From positions 130,749 to 194,748 of the forward strand of contig ML977023.1 in assembly GCA_010015675.1 (NCBI GenBank): a stretch of DNA of 64,000 nucleotides, in the 5' to 3' direction. The notes beneath the pieces are model-generated. The model saw only the letters and a list, made by a program, of their open reading frames with translations. It ran no database searches and was not told where the DNA came from. The position numbers and the translations under genes were made by a program. Origin of the DNA: Byssothecium circinans. Its lineage: Eukaryota; Ascomycota; Dothideomycetes; Pleosporales; Massarinaceae. Shown one piece after another: positions 24,408 through 35,834 of this stretch (positions within the stretch are counted from its first letter, which is position 1; each line of letters starts with the position of its first letter).

Positions 24408-26058
24408 ATCGTTGTTGCGAGTATACAGTGTTGAGCAGGAAAAGCTGTTCGACTTGAGATTTGCAAATGCCCAGGAGCATATGGATGTACTGTACACTTT
24501 GCGGGTTAATTCGTGCTCATGTTGACGAATGGTTTGGAACTCACACAATCCTTTCACTACGCCAGCGTTGATACGGCTACTAATTCGCGATAACAAACGA
24601 AGTCCAAAATTTCGTTGACGCATTTAAACTCGATCTAACGCAGAGGCAAAAGGCTATCTCGAGCACGTTGTGGCGAATTGTCCTCCGGGGCCAAGTTTCC
24701 GCCATGTTTGACTTGGTGCATCTGCAATTAAGTGAACCATGGGTCTACGACGACAAGGGTCCAGAGCCAGTTGGATGTCTTGAGTATGCGTACGGGGAGG
24801 TGACTTTAGGGTAAAGCTCGCCTAAAGAAAGTTATGATTTCGTAGCTGAGACATATCCTGATTGGGCAACATGCCGGATGATGTGAAAGGAACTGCATTT
24901 GCATACACCCGCGGGGCGAAGTCGGAAGCAACCGTCAACCCTGGTACTGCTTGAGTCGTTCCATCGTGGAGAATCCTTACCGTCCTCTGAACCTACCTGG
25001 GATGATGGCGCATTTATTTCTCTATGAGGCAAATTCTTTAGCGATCGATCGACCAGGTGAGCCTGGGGATAAGAACCGGCCATATGCGCCGACGTTCTGT
25101 CTTGGTCGTTTCAAACTTCGAATCATTTTGAAGTAGACTGTCAGGTTATGTTCACCCGTCTAAGAGTGAGTAGTCAAGAGGTTTTCACAGTGCTACCCTC
25201 TGCACTCATCTCTTTTTCTGTCATTGCGATGAACTCCTCAAATCCACACACAGCCCGGCCCCGGGCATATCGTTCGGCGGGGTAGCGCTTCAGCAAGATC
25301 GACGTTGAAAAACGTGGCAGATAGAGGGAACGTCGATCAACAAACACCCATCCCGAATCCAAAAGGGAAACGGAGTGTTTTCAAACTTGGTACACCCCTC
25401 CTTCTGGCTGGACATCGAAGCTCCAGCCGGTGGCAATAATCCTGGGCCGCGAAAAGTTTTCTTTTTTGGAAACTAGGGAAGAAGTCACAAGGCTGAAAAT
25501 CTTGAAGATCATGCACATGTGGTGGATATGGCGCCCCAATCTTTTCCAGTGTGACGGTCGATCCGGCGTGCGGTGTGAATTTTTTGTGGAGGTTGACACA
25601 TGAGCTGAAGCAATGGGAAATGACGGAGAGGCCAGAGAAGCGCCGAAGACGAAGCGACCAGATTCGAATGCGGTGAGAAGGAAAGAAGAAAGGCAAGCGT
25701 GATGGATTGAGGGCTCGATATCTAAAAGCAGGAAGACTGATAAGAAAGTCGTCGTGCAGGGGGGCGAACAAGGACAGATGTACCCCACATCTGGTTGCGC
25801 GGGGCGGTGACGCACGCAATTTCGAACCGCATCTCATCCGCAAAACATCCGGCGCTGATCGAAAGGAATCGCGATGATGGTGATAGTTGGCTGACGAAGG
25901 AGTAAGTAAGGACGGTCGACGAGATGATGGATGGAGCTGCCACACGTTACGACGGGCAAGTGCGACTCCACAAATCCCAACCACTGCGAACATCTACCTG
26001 CATTTCCAAACCTCTTGAGCAACTTCATGAATTCATTACAACTACCCATTCCATCTCT
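24408..26058. other. intergenic region
   Basis: About 1.65 kb without a supported gene. A 218-codon minus-strand frame (25337-25993) has CT-rich, low-information composition and no partner exons, so I did not call it. Confidence 0.55.
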
Positions 26059-27333
26059 TCACTTCTTCAGCCCCTTCCCACCCTCCTTCCAAACCCCACT
26101 ACCATCCATCTCCTTAGCCTCACCCAACCCGCCATCCAATTCCACACCCCTATATCCTTCCAACTCGACCAAAACACCACTGCCCCTCCCAAAATCCTTA
26201 CCATCCCAATCCCAGCTCTTCTTTGCATCTCCAGGTCTCGCAACACCTGCATCACTAATCTCATAGTACGTCGTGGCACCGTTTTTGATCTCTTCGTTAT
26301 CGTATTTCTGCCTACGTCGTCGTTTGAGGAGAAGGAAGAGGCCGATGACGACGAGGAAGAGAAGCACGCCGACACCCACACCCACGCCTATGGCGATGGG
26401 GAGTGTGTTGTTTGGCGCCGCGGAGGTGTAGTTGTTGGTTACTGTGGAAGTGGACGTTGAGCCTGCGGCGGAGGGGGAACCGTTGTGCACAAGAGTTACC
26501 GTCGCCATAGGATCTCGGGACGTTTGACTTGCTTCCTCATTATACCTCCCGGTGCTCGACGCATTATCCGTAATCTTTGGACCAGCGGCGCTCGTCGACT
26601 CTGTTTTCTCTCCTTGTGCCGATGTAGTCGATGCTTGCTGCTGCTGCTGCTGCTCCTTTTTCTCCGACGATGACGGTGGCGACGGTGGTGCTTGTGTCTG
26701 TTCAGCCTTTTGCGACGTCGATGCAACGGTCGTCGGTGCCGTCTTCTCCTCCTCCTTCGCACCCGTCACCTGTGCCATCGTCTTTCCCGCAACCGCAACG
26801 ACCTGAGGATTCCCAAAGTCGAATTTCGAGATCGAAGAATCCGTACAGCAAGACTTTGTTCTGCCGCAGCAGAATTTACTACTTCCGCAATTGAACACCG
26901 CTTCGTCGCCTTGAGGCCATACTATACACCCCAGTCAACTCAACTCAACCTTTACCTCAATTTCCCCTGCTTTCAATGCATTCGCCGTGTCGAAAAGAAG
27001 GATCATAGGAGTAAAAAACCCAGGCCAATCGGGAAGAGGAGACTCACAACTCGTGCACAATCCCGGACACCCACTCCCCCAACTCTTATCCGTACACCCA
27101 CCCCTCAACACCCTCTGAAAGTTCTGATACCGCTGATCATTACAAAATCCATTACTCAGACACTGAAAGCCCTCTGCGCAGCACACACTCGCCGCTCCCG
27201 TGCCGCACGCGAAGTGCCCGGAACCGGAAGTGCCGTCGGGGAAGTAGCATGTTGCATATGCGGGACTAAGGAGAGCGGACGTGATAAAGACTGACAAGAC
27301 GAGCGTTCTGACGAAGCGCGTAGTTGGAGACAT
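26059..27333 (-). CDS. Cys-rich single-pass surface protein
   Basis: Two exons, 27048-27333 and 26059-26921, encode about 382 residues. A signal peptide (LVLSVFITSALLSPAYA) is followed by a Cys-rich ectodomain (about residues 28-123) with the pattern CYFPDGT, CCAEGFQCLSNGFC, GCTDKSWGSGCPGLCTSC-like and FCCGRTKSCC. Next come a Ser/Thr/Pro-rich stalk with a Gln run, one membrane helix (about 270-294) and a basic cytosolic tail beginning KRRRRQK. The layout is common in Pezizomycotina and resembles cell-wall sensors, but no WSC domain is recognised. The 126-bp intron splits the Cys region; reading through it gives an early stop. Function unknown. Confidence 0.85.
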
Positions 27334-28240
27334 TATTAGTGGTGCATAGTGTTATATCGACGGGATGGCTTGAAGGAAGGTGGACGACGGCGAGAGTCTA
27401 GTGATGACGAGCGCATGGGAAGGGAGGAGGAGGGAGAAGGAGACGAGCTTCTTGGGCGTGATCATCTTCAGTCAGGCGGGTCTGCAAGTTCCAATGACAA
27501 TTTCTAGGCAAGTAAATTCGGCCCGCTCTTGCATGACTGCCCCCAAATTGACGCCCATCCTAATCCACACTCGACCTGCTCAACGGCGTGATACTAAACA
27601 CGCTCTCCCGGTTACCGTTAGTAGTCCTACTCAGAAGTTGAAAGGCACCCATCTTACAACTCCGGTCCTCTATACGCGTAACCGAGACAACTAGCATCCA
27701 TGTTCGTGGTTTAAAGTATGATAACCGAGTACGCGATGGATTGGATGTGGGTTAGCATTGAGTTCGAGAACCAGGGGCTTTTGTTGGGAGTAATTTCGTT
27801 TCTGGATTTGGTAAATTGGGGCCAAGTTGCGAGATCCAGAGTTTTGAGACAGGTGTATGATTGTGTGAAGAATTTTATAACATAAAGCTTGAATAAGAGT
27901 AGATGTGTATGGAAAAATTGAATTGTTTCACGCTTTGTACCTTGAGGTAGGGTGCTGTTGCTAGTCAGTCGCGTACGGTACTTTCCACCTGGGCAACGGC
28001 TAATATACGAAAACAAGCTAGAGCTCTAAAGAATTGGTGAAACCATCATTTTAATTTATAAGCCCAGAATACGACCTCGGCACCCATCGGTGTCCGAAGA
28101 AAGATGTCTAGTCTCATGATCTATCGTCGTCGCCGTCTATCGTATCCCTCGCGCCATGATATCATTCTATACCTTGTCAACGCCTCGCTCAAGCTTAATC
28201 TAAACTCGTCTTCAAGCCCACCTACATCCCAACGACCCAT
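27334..28240. other. intergenic region
   Basis: About 900 bp that hold the promoter of the Cys-rich surface protein and the 3' flank of the phosphatase gene. No other element was recognised. Confidence 0.6.
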
Positions 28241-29111
28241 CTAAGCACCAATAGGAATGGAAGCAGTAGTACCACCAGGCTCCGGCTTCTCCTCCGTAGC
28301 CTCCCCCTCCACAGCCGGAAAATCGCTCGCCGAAGCCGGAAAGAATCCCACCTCACTCCTCCCCATCCCACCACCCTTCTCCTCCGTTTCTTTCCATTCT
28401 TTCAGTACGAATTCTCCCTTGCCGTACATATCGCCCTCATCACCTTTCTCTCCACGGGCTTCCCTCGCTTCCCTCCGTTCTTTCATGACGTCCTCGTCAA
28501 ACTCAAAGACCCTCCAATCCGCATTGAAAAACCTTCGATTGCATATCGCCACTCTCAAGAACCCCGAGTGCGAAACCACAGCAATCACTTTCTCAGGCCG
28601 ATTGTAGAGCGCTTTGAGGCAAGTCTGGCCGCGCGCGAGAAGTGCTTTGGGCGTGAATGCGTAGGGGTTAGTGTCGATGTTAGTCATTTTATCCGGGTAC
28701 AAAGGGTCCACGGCCGAGAAATCGAAGTCGGGGAATTCTTTCTTCATGACTGAGATGTCTGAGCCGGTGTCGCATGGTTGGTCCGAGTTTTCTATTTGCA
28801 GTATCAGTCAGTGTCGTTGGGAGTAGGTGTTTATGTTGCTCACCCTGCCATCCTGCATCCGGCAGAACCTTAATCCCGCGTTCCTTGATCAACCATTCAA
28901 CGCCGATACTTGCAGTCTGCAAAGTCCTCCTCATCGCACTGACGACGATTAATTCAACCTGGTTCCCAATCTCGCTGTTCTTTAGACTCTCTTCCAATTC
29001 CTTACATTGCTGCTCGCCGAGTTCAGATAGTGGCGGGTCGTGGAGAGACCAGTCGCTGGCCACATTGTGCAGGGCTTGTGCGTGTCTGATTAGGAGGAGG
29101 GTTGGTGGCAT
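28241..29111 (-). CDS. histidine phosphatase (phosphoglycerate mutase-like)
   Basis: Two exons, 28844-29111 and 28241-28791, encode 272 residues. The N-terminal RHG-type motif LLIRHAQALHN carries the catalytic His that becomes phosphorylated, and the second His is in VVSHSGFLR. The segments DPPLSELGEQQ, VSAMRRTLQTA and DQPCDTGSD are typical of the fungal branch of this superfamily. There is no signal peptide, so it is probably cytosolic. The C-terminal 80 residues are charged and low complexity (ERREAREARGEKGDEGD) and unlikely to be part of the fold. The substrate is not predictable: the superfamily includes mutases, sugar phosphatases and phytases. The junction splits a Glu codon in frame. 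Confidence 0.9.
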
Positions 29112-29427
29112 TGCGTTGTTTGTGTTCTTCTTCTGTGTGATATTGTAGAAGTGGTGGGGTGTGGGGGTGGCAGCTCATTTATTGGAAGGTAGTACGCGCT
29201 TAGCTTAGTGCGGCGAGGATTTTGTGAAGGGCAGGTTATCAATGGCGCTACTGTACGTCACTTACATCTTGACCATCATGGCATATGCATCGCCAGCACA
29301 CATTTTAGATAGGTCCTCAGAATGCGTCTATAGCCCATCGTTATCTCATGTTCATGCATTGGCCTGGGCGTCTAAGCTGCGCCCGCACCTTGTTGAGTGC
29401 ACATGGCAGCAGATACGGATATATGCT
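29112..29427. other. short intergenic region
   Basis: About 316 bp that must hold the phosphatase promoter and the end of the proteasome alpha7 transcript. Nothing else was seen. Confidence 0.6.
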
Positions 29428-30518
29428 CTACTCCTGCATCTTCTCCTCATCCTCGTCATCATCATCGGGCTCTAGCGCCTTCTTAGCCAGCTTCTCTGCC
29501 TCTTCCTTGAGCTCCTTGGGCACCTCCTCGTGCCTACCCTTGGTCGGTCCCGTTGTAGAGCTGATCCATGTCATCTCTAGCTCAAAGTCTTTGTCCTTGT
29601 TGTCGTCATGTGCAACGTAGATGATGCGCGCTGCCTGCTTGACGCCCTCCTCAAGCGAGATGCCATCATCGGAGAGATTCAGCTTCTCTAGCTCCGACTT
29701 TGCGATCTGTCTTCCCTTGCCTGTAGCCGCACCGTAGTAGCCCTGTAAAAATCAGTCAGCCTGTGACCAAGACGCCAATGTCATTGTGCACATACCCAGT
29801 AAAGTCCGCTCGGCTCAATCATGTAGAGAAACGGGCCGCCGTGTTTCGCACCCTCCTTCTTGCCTCCCGAGCCCACTGCCGGGCCTGACCCAACCTGACC
29901 ATCCACCGGTAGCTCAGCCTCGGAATCCCATCCTCCTATGATAGAAGTGACGCCGAAAGGTCGGACGCTGGAGTAGAGGGTATATGCCTGAACGTAACTT
30001 CCCATGCGGTCGGCGAGCGAGGAAGTGGGGATGGGGGCCTTGTACGTTTGGCGCCATGAGGCTGCCTCGTCGCGGGCTCGTGATACGAAATGGCGGCCGT
30101 CGGGGAGGAGTCCTGAGGATACCTGGAGATGCAGTCAGCACATGGAGAGGATGCTTGAAGCATCATAGCAGTATGGCGTGCTCACTATGCCCACGTTTCG
30201 GTCGACCGTTGCTATCCGCTTGTTCGCGTCCGATTTTAGAAGCTTGCTTGTGACCAGCTTCTCCAGCGCGAGCACAATGCCGTCTTTGCACCGTATCCCG
30301 ACCGCCGTGCCACCATTCTCGACGGCCTTGACTGCGTACTCGACCTGCTCGCATTAGGCGGGGATGACAATTATCCCAACTTTTCAGACACACCTGGAAG
30401 TTTCGGCCATCGGGAGAGAAGACAGAGTTGGACAGGTCATAGCCTGTACCTATTGACGTCTGTGTGGAAGCTGTCAGTCTGTATTCTGACCAACCATTGC
30501 AGCGAGCGGGCGTACCAT
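29428..30518 (-). CDS. PRE10: 20S proteasome subunit alpha7
   Basis: Five exons (30516-30518, 30394-30459, 30186-30344, 29796-30122, 29428-29742) encode 289 residues. The first exon is only the initiator ATG. The N-terminus TSIGTGYDLSNSVFSPDGR followed by FQVEYAVKAVENGGTAVGI is the proteasome alpha-subunit signature. LVTSKLL, GLLPDGRH and YGAATGKGRQIAKSELEKL point to alpha7 (yeast Pre10, human PSMA3), and the acidic tail ending in DDDDEDEEKMQE is typical of that subunit. It is a non-catalytic outer-ring subunit of the 20S core. A loop of about 20 Gly/Ser-rich residues (GQVGSGPAVGSGGKKEG) near the middle looks like an insertion relative to yeast. Proteasome beta3 is encoded 3.9 kb away. Confidence 0.95.
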
Positions 30519-31484
30519 GACTGTAGTTTGGAGGAGGAGATCTGTCTCGGTGTTGGATGTGAGAAGGTGATGTCAAGAAAAGTGGAAGAACGCGGACAGA
30601 AGGTCGGCTGGAGCTGCAATCTTGGTGTGGTGTTGATGGAGCTCAGGTAACAGCGACTTGCGCGTCTGAGCTTCACTAGCTCCATATGGCTTGGCGCCAC
30701 TCCAGCCTCAGGTATCAATTCAATCCCGAAACAACACAAATGATCATTCTTATGCTGCACTAGAGGCCTGCATCTAGCAATTGAATCCTAATGCATTTGA
30801 TCACGAAAAAGAGTTGGGGTCGCTGATCGAAGCGAAGGATAAGACACAGCACTATCTGTGACTTGGATTTTTGGATTAGCAAATAGTGATATGGAGTGGA
30901 ATTCTCCAGATGATACGTGACTGGTGGAGGAGTTGGCTGAATGGTGGAGGAGTTGGCTGAATAGTGGAGGAGTTGGCTGAATGGTGAAGGAGTTGGCTAA
31001 ATGGTGTGGCTGCGAGGGCTGAGACTTGATTTTGTGGGCTGGGAGTTTTGGAAGGAGAAGGAGAGGCTGAGAGAGGTGGTAATGGAGTGGGATAGGGAGT
31101 TTCATAATGAGGACAGTGGTGAGGAGCACGACAGTATTGAGAAGGTTGGTCTTACTAGGATGAAGACTTAGGACGCCAGGTATTGGGAAATATACATTGT
31201 AGACCTCAGTGATGTGCTGCTGTGATTGCAGGTTTACACAAGGAGGCTGGGAACTGAGTGTAGGTTCTAATTACAATCTATGATAGAGTGGTGATATCGC
31301 ATCCTATGGGGTATCTGATTTATGGTATGCAAACCAATCCTCCGCTGAATCATTCTGTTATGTCGGTCTGGAAGCAACCTTATCTGCATCCTGAACGTAT
31401 TAATCCATCCATCAGTTCTATGTACGAGAGAGAAATATGCATGCAAGAAAGTATACAATCCAGTCGACACCTAGCCTTCCTATG
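30519..31484. other. intergenic region with minisatellite
   Basis: About 970 bp upstream of the alpha7 gene and downstream of the zinc-ribbon gene. It contains the four-copy 20-bp repeat at 30921-31000. I saw no yeast-type proteasome box (GGTGGCAAA) in it. Confidence 0.6.
30921..31000. repeat. 20-bp minisatellite, 4 copies
   Basis: Four head-to-tail units of exactly 20 bp with the core GGTGGAGGAGTTGGCTGAAT. The third and fourth copies differ by one to three bases. No coding frame appears to use it. It lies about 400 bp upstream of the alpha7 start codon, so a transcriptional effect is possible but not shown. Confidence 0.95.
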
Positions 31485-32593
31485 CTACATCATCATCTCA
31501 TCGTCCACGTAAACGGGCCGAACGTCGTGATCGCGAGCATGAGCAAAAGCTCCATACTGGTTCTCCATATCCAAGATACTACCAACGTTCTTCTCCCATA
31601 GTCCGCCGTTACCATCTGTGTGGTTGTACACCGGGTCTGTTGCCTGATTGTACCTGTTCGACTCCTTCAGACGGTTCGCAGCTGCAAGCGTAGATTGCTC
31701 GTAGTCCCTCGCAGCCAGCATGTCGTATCCCGAAACAATGTAGGGTTCTGCCGACGAAGCGAGCATCTCCCGCGTGGCCTGTACAGCATCCGAATCCATT
31801 CCTAAATCCATGCTCTGGTCCAGCTCTTGCTCATGCTTCCGTATCTCATCCTGCTGTGCCTTCTCTTCCATGAGACTCTCGTATCTGAGCTTCGCCATGG
31901 CTTCCTCTTGTGCCAGGCTCGTGGGCGCCCAGTCATACAACTGCCTTGATGTATCGTTGACCATCTCGCTCGGATACTGTTGACGTCTTTGCGGAGGCGA
32001 GATACGCCATAGCTCGAGGAGGCGAAGTCGCTGATCCCCGTCTGCTTTATGAAAGAGGTCAATCTGCGAGGGTGACAGGAGCGTGGGGTCGATGCTGTTG
32101 CGGATGAGCACAGCCTCGAGCTCGGAGGGCTCGGCGTGGGTTGTGGGTGGTGCTGATGCGGTGTGACGGACGGGAACAACGTGGTGGCTGTGCGTATAGT
32201 GCTGTGAAATGTACGTTATAGGCTGCGAGATCTGCTCTATCTCAGGGTACGTTGGAGGTTCCTCTTGATGCATTTGCTGCTCTTGCTGAGGTTCGGGCTG
32301 GGAAATCTGATGTTGCAACGGGGCTTGAGACAAACTCATGTGGGCTGAGAATAGCCGCGCAAGTTCTTCTTGCTGCATGTTTGCGTTCTCGTCCTCCTTC
32401 TTGCCTCCGTCGTTGATGTTGATACCCGTCGATATAACGCCACACTATGACGTCGTTGTCAGTACCGCGACCTCGCGCCGAACAAGAGTCTTACGTGGGA
32501 GCAGGAGTTGTTCTGGGAGAAGACGAATGCTGAAAAGGGGATGATAGTGGAGCACGAGCACGATTTGCAAACGTGCACCAAAGCGGGTTGCAT
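31485..32593 (-). CDS. putative N-terminal zinc-ribbon, coiled-coil protein
   Basis: Two exons, 32495-32593 and 31485-32444, encode 352 residues. Near the N-terminus are Cys9-x2-Cys12 and Cys31-x2-Cys34, a spacing of two CxxC knuckles that could bind zinc. The intron lies exactly between His33 and Cys34, and splicing is needed to make the second knuckle. A Gln/Pro-rich stretch follows (QPEPQQEQQMHQEEPPTYPE). A segment near residues 150-200 (LIRNSIDPTLLSPSQIDLF, QRLRLLELWRISPP) is followed by a predicted coiled coil (EEAMAKLRYESLMEEKAQQDEIRKHEQE, described by its ends only). I do not recognise the family. No signal peptide or membrane helix was seen, so it is probably cytosolic or nuclear. Confidence 0.8.
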
Positions 32594-33458
32594 GTGTGGA
32601 GTCCGAGTGGTATACCAGTAGAAGAGTCCTGAATATGATATGTGCTGTGAAAGCGCAGGGGAACAGACCGGAAGCTTGAATTGTCCGTTAGTGTCTTGGA
32701 ATATTGTCTAGAGAACAGAGTCGGACCAGCTTGTGTGCAGCCTTTGAGTCCGGTTTTCTTTTGACAGTCGCGGTGTTGGAGTGGGGGAGTTGATGCGGCG
32801 CGTCGCGTTGGGTGCAGAGTTGATGCCTATGCCAACGACTAGACAAGGGCTCCTTCAGCGAGCAAAGTTGGCCAAGGACAAAGACACTTGACGTGAATAA
32901 AAGCAGCAAGCCCGGTGAGCGTCGGAGTCTTTGATAGCAGTAGCGTGGCAGGGCTTTCTTTATGTACACATGTGCAGTGGTGGATCTGGTCATGCGTTGG
33001 TGGAGGATGAGAAAAGGCGGGATGAGGTGCCCAACCAGTCATTTTGTGCCTGAAACATAAATTGTGCCCGCTAGAGCTGGACGTGCCAACTGACCCTGGC
33101 GGATTTTGCTGCAGATGTGGTCGACTGCGAGAGACAACTCATCAGTATGCAAGTACGTATGGTCTCGAATGATGCATGTCGACGATTGGCCCTGTTCAAT
33201 GCGACGGCCGAAACGGCGAGTATACGCTCTATATTTGACCATTTCAAATATCCCAAGTTGGATTTGTGAATAGTGAAGCACTTCGAAGGTATATAACGAT
33301 AATTGCACAGATTATGCAGAGCAGATCTGCTCGCGCTCCAACTCCGTAGTATGCTAATCCATCCATCCCATACATGTAGAATATACACGGCGTTCCGCGT
33401 CCATCGGAGCCCGAATTGAAGCATCTTTTTGACCTCCCCCAGAGTATCTTTCTCACAT
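32594..33458. other. intergenic region
   Basis: About 865 bp that hold the promoter of the zinc-ribbon gene and the mL59 3' flank. Open frames here (for example 33039-33308) overlap mL59 non-coding sequence and are not called. Confidence 0.6.
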
Positions 33459-34131
33459 CTATTTCTTTGCCTTGCCGCTCGGCCACTTCTTCCAGCCACG
33501 TCCGTGTCCTTTCTATATAGCAATTAGCATCCCTTCTCGTAGCCTTGACCCATGCCTTGTGTAGTTGTAATTGTAGACTCACCTGCTTCCATTCTTGGAT
33601 CAACGCGGGCATCTCCAACATAGCTTTCCTCCGCATCTCCAACCGTCCCTTGAGTGTTCTCTCCCACAGTTTTCCCTTCACTTTCTGGCCTTCTCCTGTG
33701 CCCTTGACTTGAAGTCCCTTTTCTATTCTCCTCTTCTCCTTCTCGCCAGGCTTTTTTATTGTCCAGGGAAGTAAGTCGAGCACTCCATGGGCGGATGCAA
33801 GCTTCACTAGCGATGCTTGTTGGCGGAGACCGTAGACGGGGCCACGCCATCGACCGGTGACATGTGATTTCAAAGGAAGAAAAGGGTTGTGGTAGGGGAG
33901 AACGGCATCCGTTGAGTCCAATGAGGCAGAAGGGACCTCTGAAATTGGCGCAGGCGTGGAGCTTGACGAGGCATCGAGAGCAGAGGGTGTGACCGTGGGC
34001 GTGGCTTCTGCGACGGGAGGTCCTTGTGCAAAGGTTTGCTGGAGTAGCGCCGGCGGAGGGAATTTTTGGAAGAATCGAATCAATCGTGGCGGCAGCGATT
34101 TCGCTACCTGTATGTGATGTTGTGCGCTCAT
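33459..34131 (-). CDS. MRPL25: mitochondrial large-subunit ribosomal protein mL59
   Basis: Two exons, 33583-34131 and 33459-33512, encode 200 residues. The N-terminal AKSLPPRLIRFFQKFPPP, the central NPFLPLKSHVTGRWRGPVY and RQQASLVKLA, and the C-terminal end QKGHGRGWKKWPSGKAKK are the hallmarks of fungal mL59 (yeast MRPL25), a mitochondria-specific protein of the 54S subunit. The last 18 codons come from exon 2. Without splicing the frame runs on into unrelated sequence, so the intron at 33513-33582 is well supported. I chose ATG 34131 (MSAQHHIQVAKSLPP) because family members start just before this segment; an in-frame ATG at 34167 is the alternative. The gene is divergent from proteasome beta3, with only 263 bp between the start codons. 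Confidence 0.93.
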
Positions 34132-34394
34132 CGTGTGTAGTTGTGAAGAATTGGAATGGAAAGACATCGGACATCTAGAAGTTCGCGCCGGCACACCAAA
34201 TTCTTGATCACGTGGACGATGATCGCTGGTCCAAGCTCGCCGTACTGGAGCTCAGTGTCCGCGTACTGTTGCTACCTACAGCAGCCATCACCGCCATCAC
34301 CCCGCCGTCTTCTCTTCCTCGCTCCACCACTTCTATCTTCCTTCTTCTAGGTCTACAAGACTGATCCCAAGCTTTCTCTCGCACATCCGCAGTC
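34132..34394. promoter_or_regulatory. bidirectional promoter of mL59 and proteasome beta3
   Basis: The two divergent start codons are 263 bp apart, so both promoters must lie here or overlap the genes. The half near PUP3 is CT-rich (about 34290-34390), as expected for a fungal leader. No TATA box and no yeast PACE box was seen. Confidence 0.6.
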
Positions 34395-35164
34395 ATGGTA
34401 AGCTTCAAGACGTTAATTGTGCTTCACAGCTAACAACCCCAGTCTTCGCCATTCTCAATAAGTACGACATCCCGCCGAAATGGCTCTCCGTGAGCTCCGC
34501 TAATAGCACAATAGATGGCGGTGCCGCTGTAGCCATGGTGGGCAAAGATTGTGTCGCCATCGCCTGTGACCTCCGTCTCGGCATGCAAGCCCTCACTGTG
34601 TCCAACAACTTCCCCAAGATCTTCCAATACGGCGATGTGTTCCTCGGCCTGACGGGCCTCGCTACCGACGTCTCCACCGTGTCCGACCTCTTCCGCTACA
34701 AAGTCAACATGTACCGATTGCGCGAGGAGCGCAACATCTCGCCGCAGACCATGGCCAACCTCGTCAGCTCATCGCTGTACGAGAAGCGGTTTGGACCCTA
34801 CTTCGTCAGCCCGGTGATTGCGGGGATCAACCAGACAACAGGGAAGCCGTTCATTTGCGGGTTCGACAGTATCGGTTGCATCGATTTCGCGAAGGATTTC
34901 ATCGTAAGCGGGACGGCGAGTGATCAGCTATTCGGTACCTGTGAGGGGCTATGGGAGCCGGATCTGGTATGTGTACTAGACTGAGCGGGATGCATATAGG
35001 ATTGCCTAACACTATTTTAGGGCCCCGAAGATCTCTTCGAGACGGTATCGCAAGCGCTGCTCAACGCCGTTGACCGAGATGCACTATCAGGTTGGGGAGC
35101 ACACGTCTATATCATTGAGAAGGACAAGGTGACGAAGCGGTTATTGAAGGGACGGCAGGACTGA
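34395..35164 (+). CDS. PUP3: 20S proteasome subunit beta3
   Basis: Four exons, 34395-34397 (ATG only), 34443-34461 (19 nt), 34515-34966 and 35021-35164, encode 205 residues, the same length as yeast Pup3. The N-terminus after splicing is [19 protein letters not shown] followed by [11 protein letters not shown]. Further family segments are [29 protein letters not shown] and [14 protein letters not shown]. Beta3 is a non-catalytic inner-ring subunit with no propeptide, and the short N-terminus agrees. Two introns fall within the first 22 coding bases. For intron 2, the nearer AG at 34504-34506 gives a stop, and the AG at 34513-34514 restores the frame. It is divergent from mL59. Confidence 0.95.
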
Positions 35165-35834
35165 GGTGGTGGGTTACGAGCGGTGATGTTCAGGCTACAG
35201 ATATGATGGGCTTCAGAGACTTGAATAGGCGTGAAGGCTAGCCTTCACTGCCTCAAGGTCTAGAATGGGTAGTTGACGAGATCATCGTATTGATGAAACG
35301 TGTATGGTCTAGACCTGGACCAACAGACTACCTGAAGATATTCATCTGCACATGTAGCTGTAACGAGGCCTTCGACTGTCCGACTATTTGGCTTTGATGT
35401 TTTCCGAAAGTTCAAATGTGTCTACGGGTAGACTCTGCATCGTGACAACATCTGCCATGATATGTCTGTCGCCCCCAAGGATAACTTTATGCAACATGAA
35501 TTGCTATGCAGTTTTGCCATGAATTGGACGATGTCTCGAGGCAGAAGTGCTCACGTGACTTGGTGTTTGATGGAACATTGAAGATTTAGCGCGCCTGAAC
35601 GTAAAGTGCCTCGACACCCTCGCCTCCGCCTTCGCCTTCGCACACCAACCCCACTACTTCACCTGCGTTCTCCGAGAGGCGACACAGCGAACCCGACTTT
35701 TGTGAAACCGTACAGCGCACACAAGCTATCAAGTCTACAGTACGAATACATCTACATCCTGTGTGAAGCTTGGTCAGGTTCTGGACAGCAGGCTCAGCAC
35801 TCGATTGCTGCTGCCAGCCTTTTCCATCATCACA
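35165..35834. other. intergenic region
   Basis: About 670 bp between PUP3 and PRP28. An in-frame upstream TTG/GTG-started extension of PRP28 (from 35763) lacks an ATG. Nothing else was recognised. Confidence 0.6.

Noticed and set aside
25337..25993. 218-codon minus-strand open frame
   Set aside because: It has CT-rich composition, no recognisable domain and no ATG at its 5' end with a good context.
30519..34394. Yeast-type PACE box (GGTGGCAAA) in the proteasome promoters
   Set aside because: Searched by eye on both strands upstream of alpha7 and beta3; none was seen.
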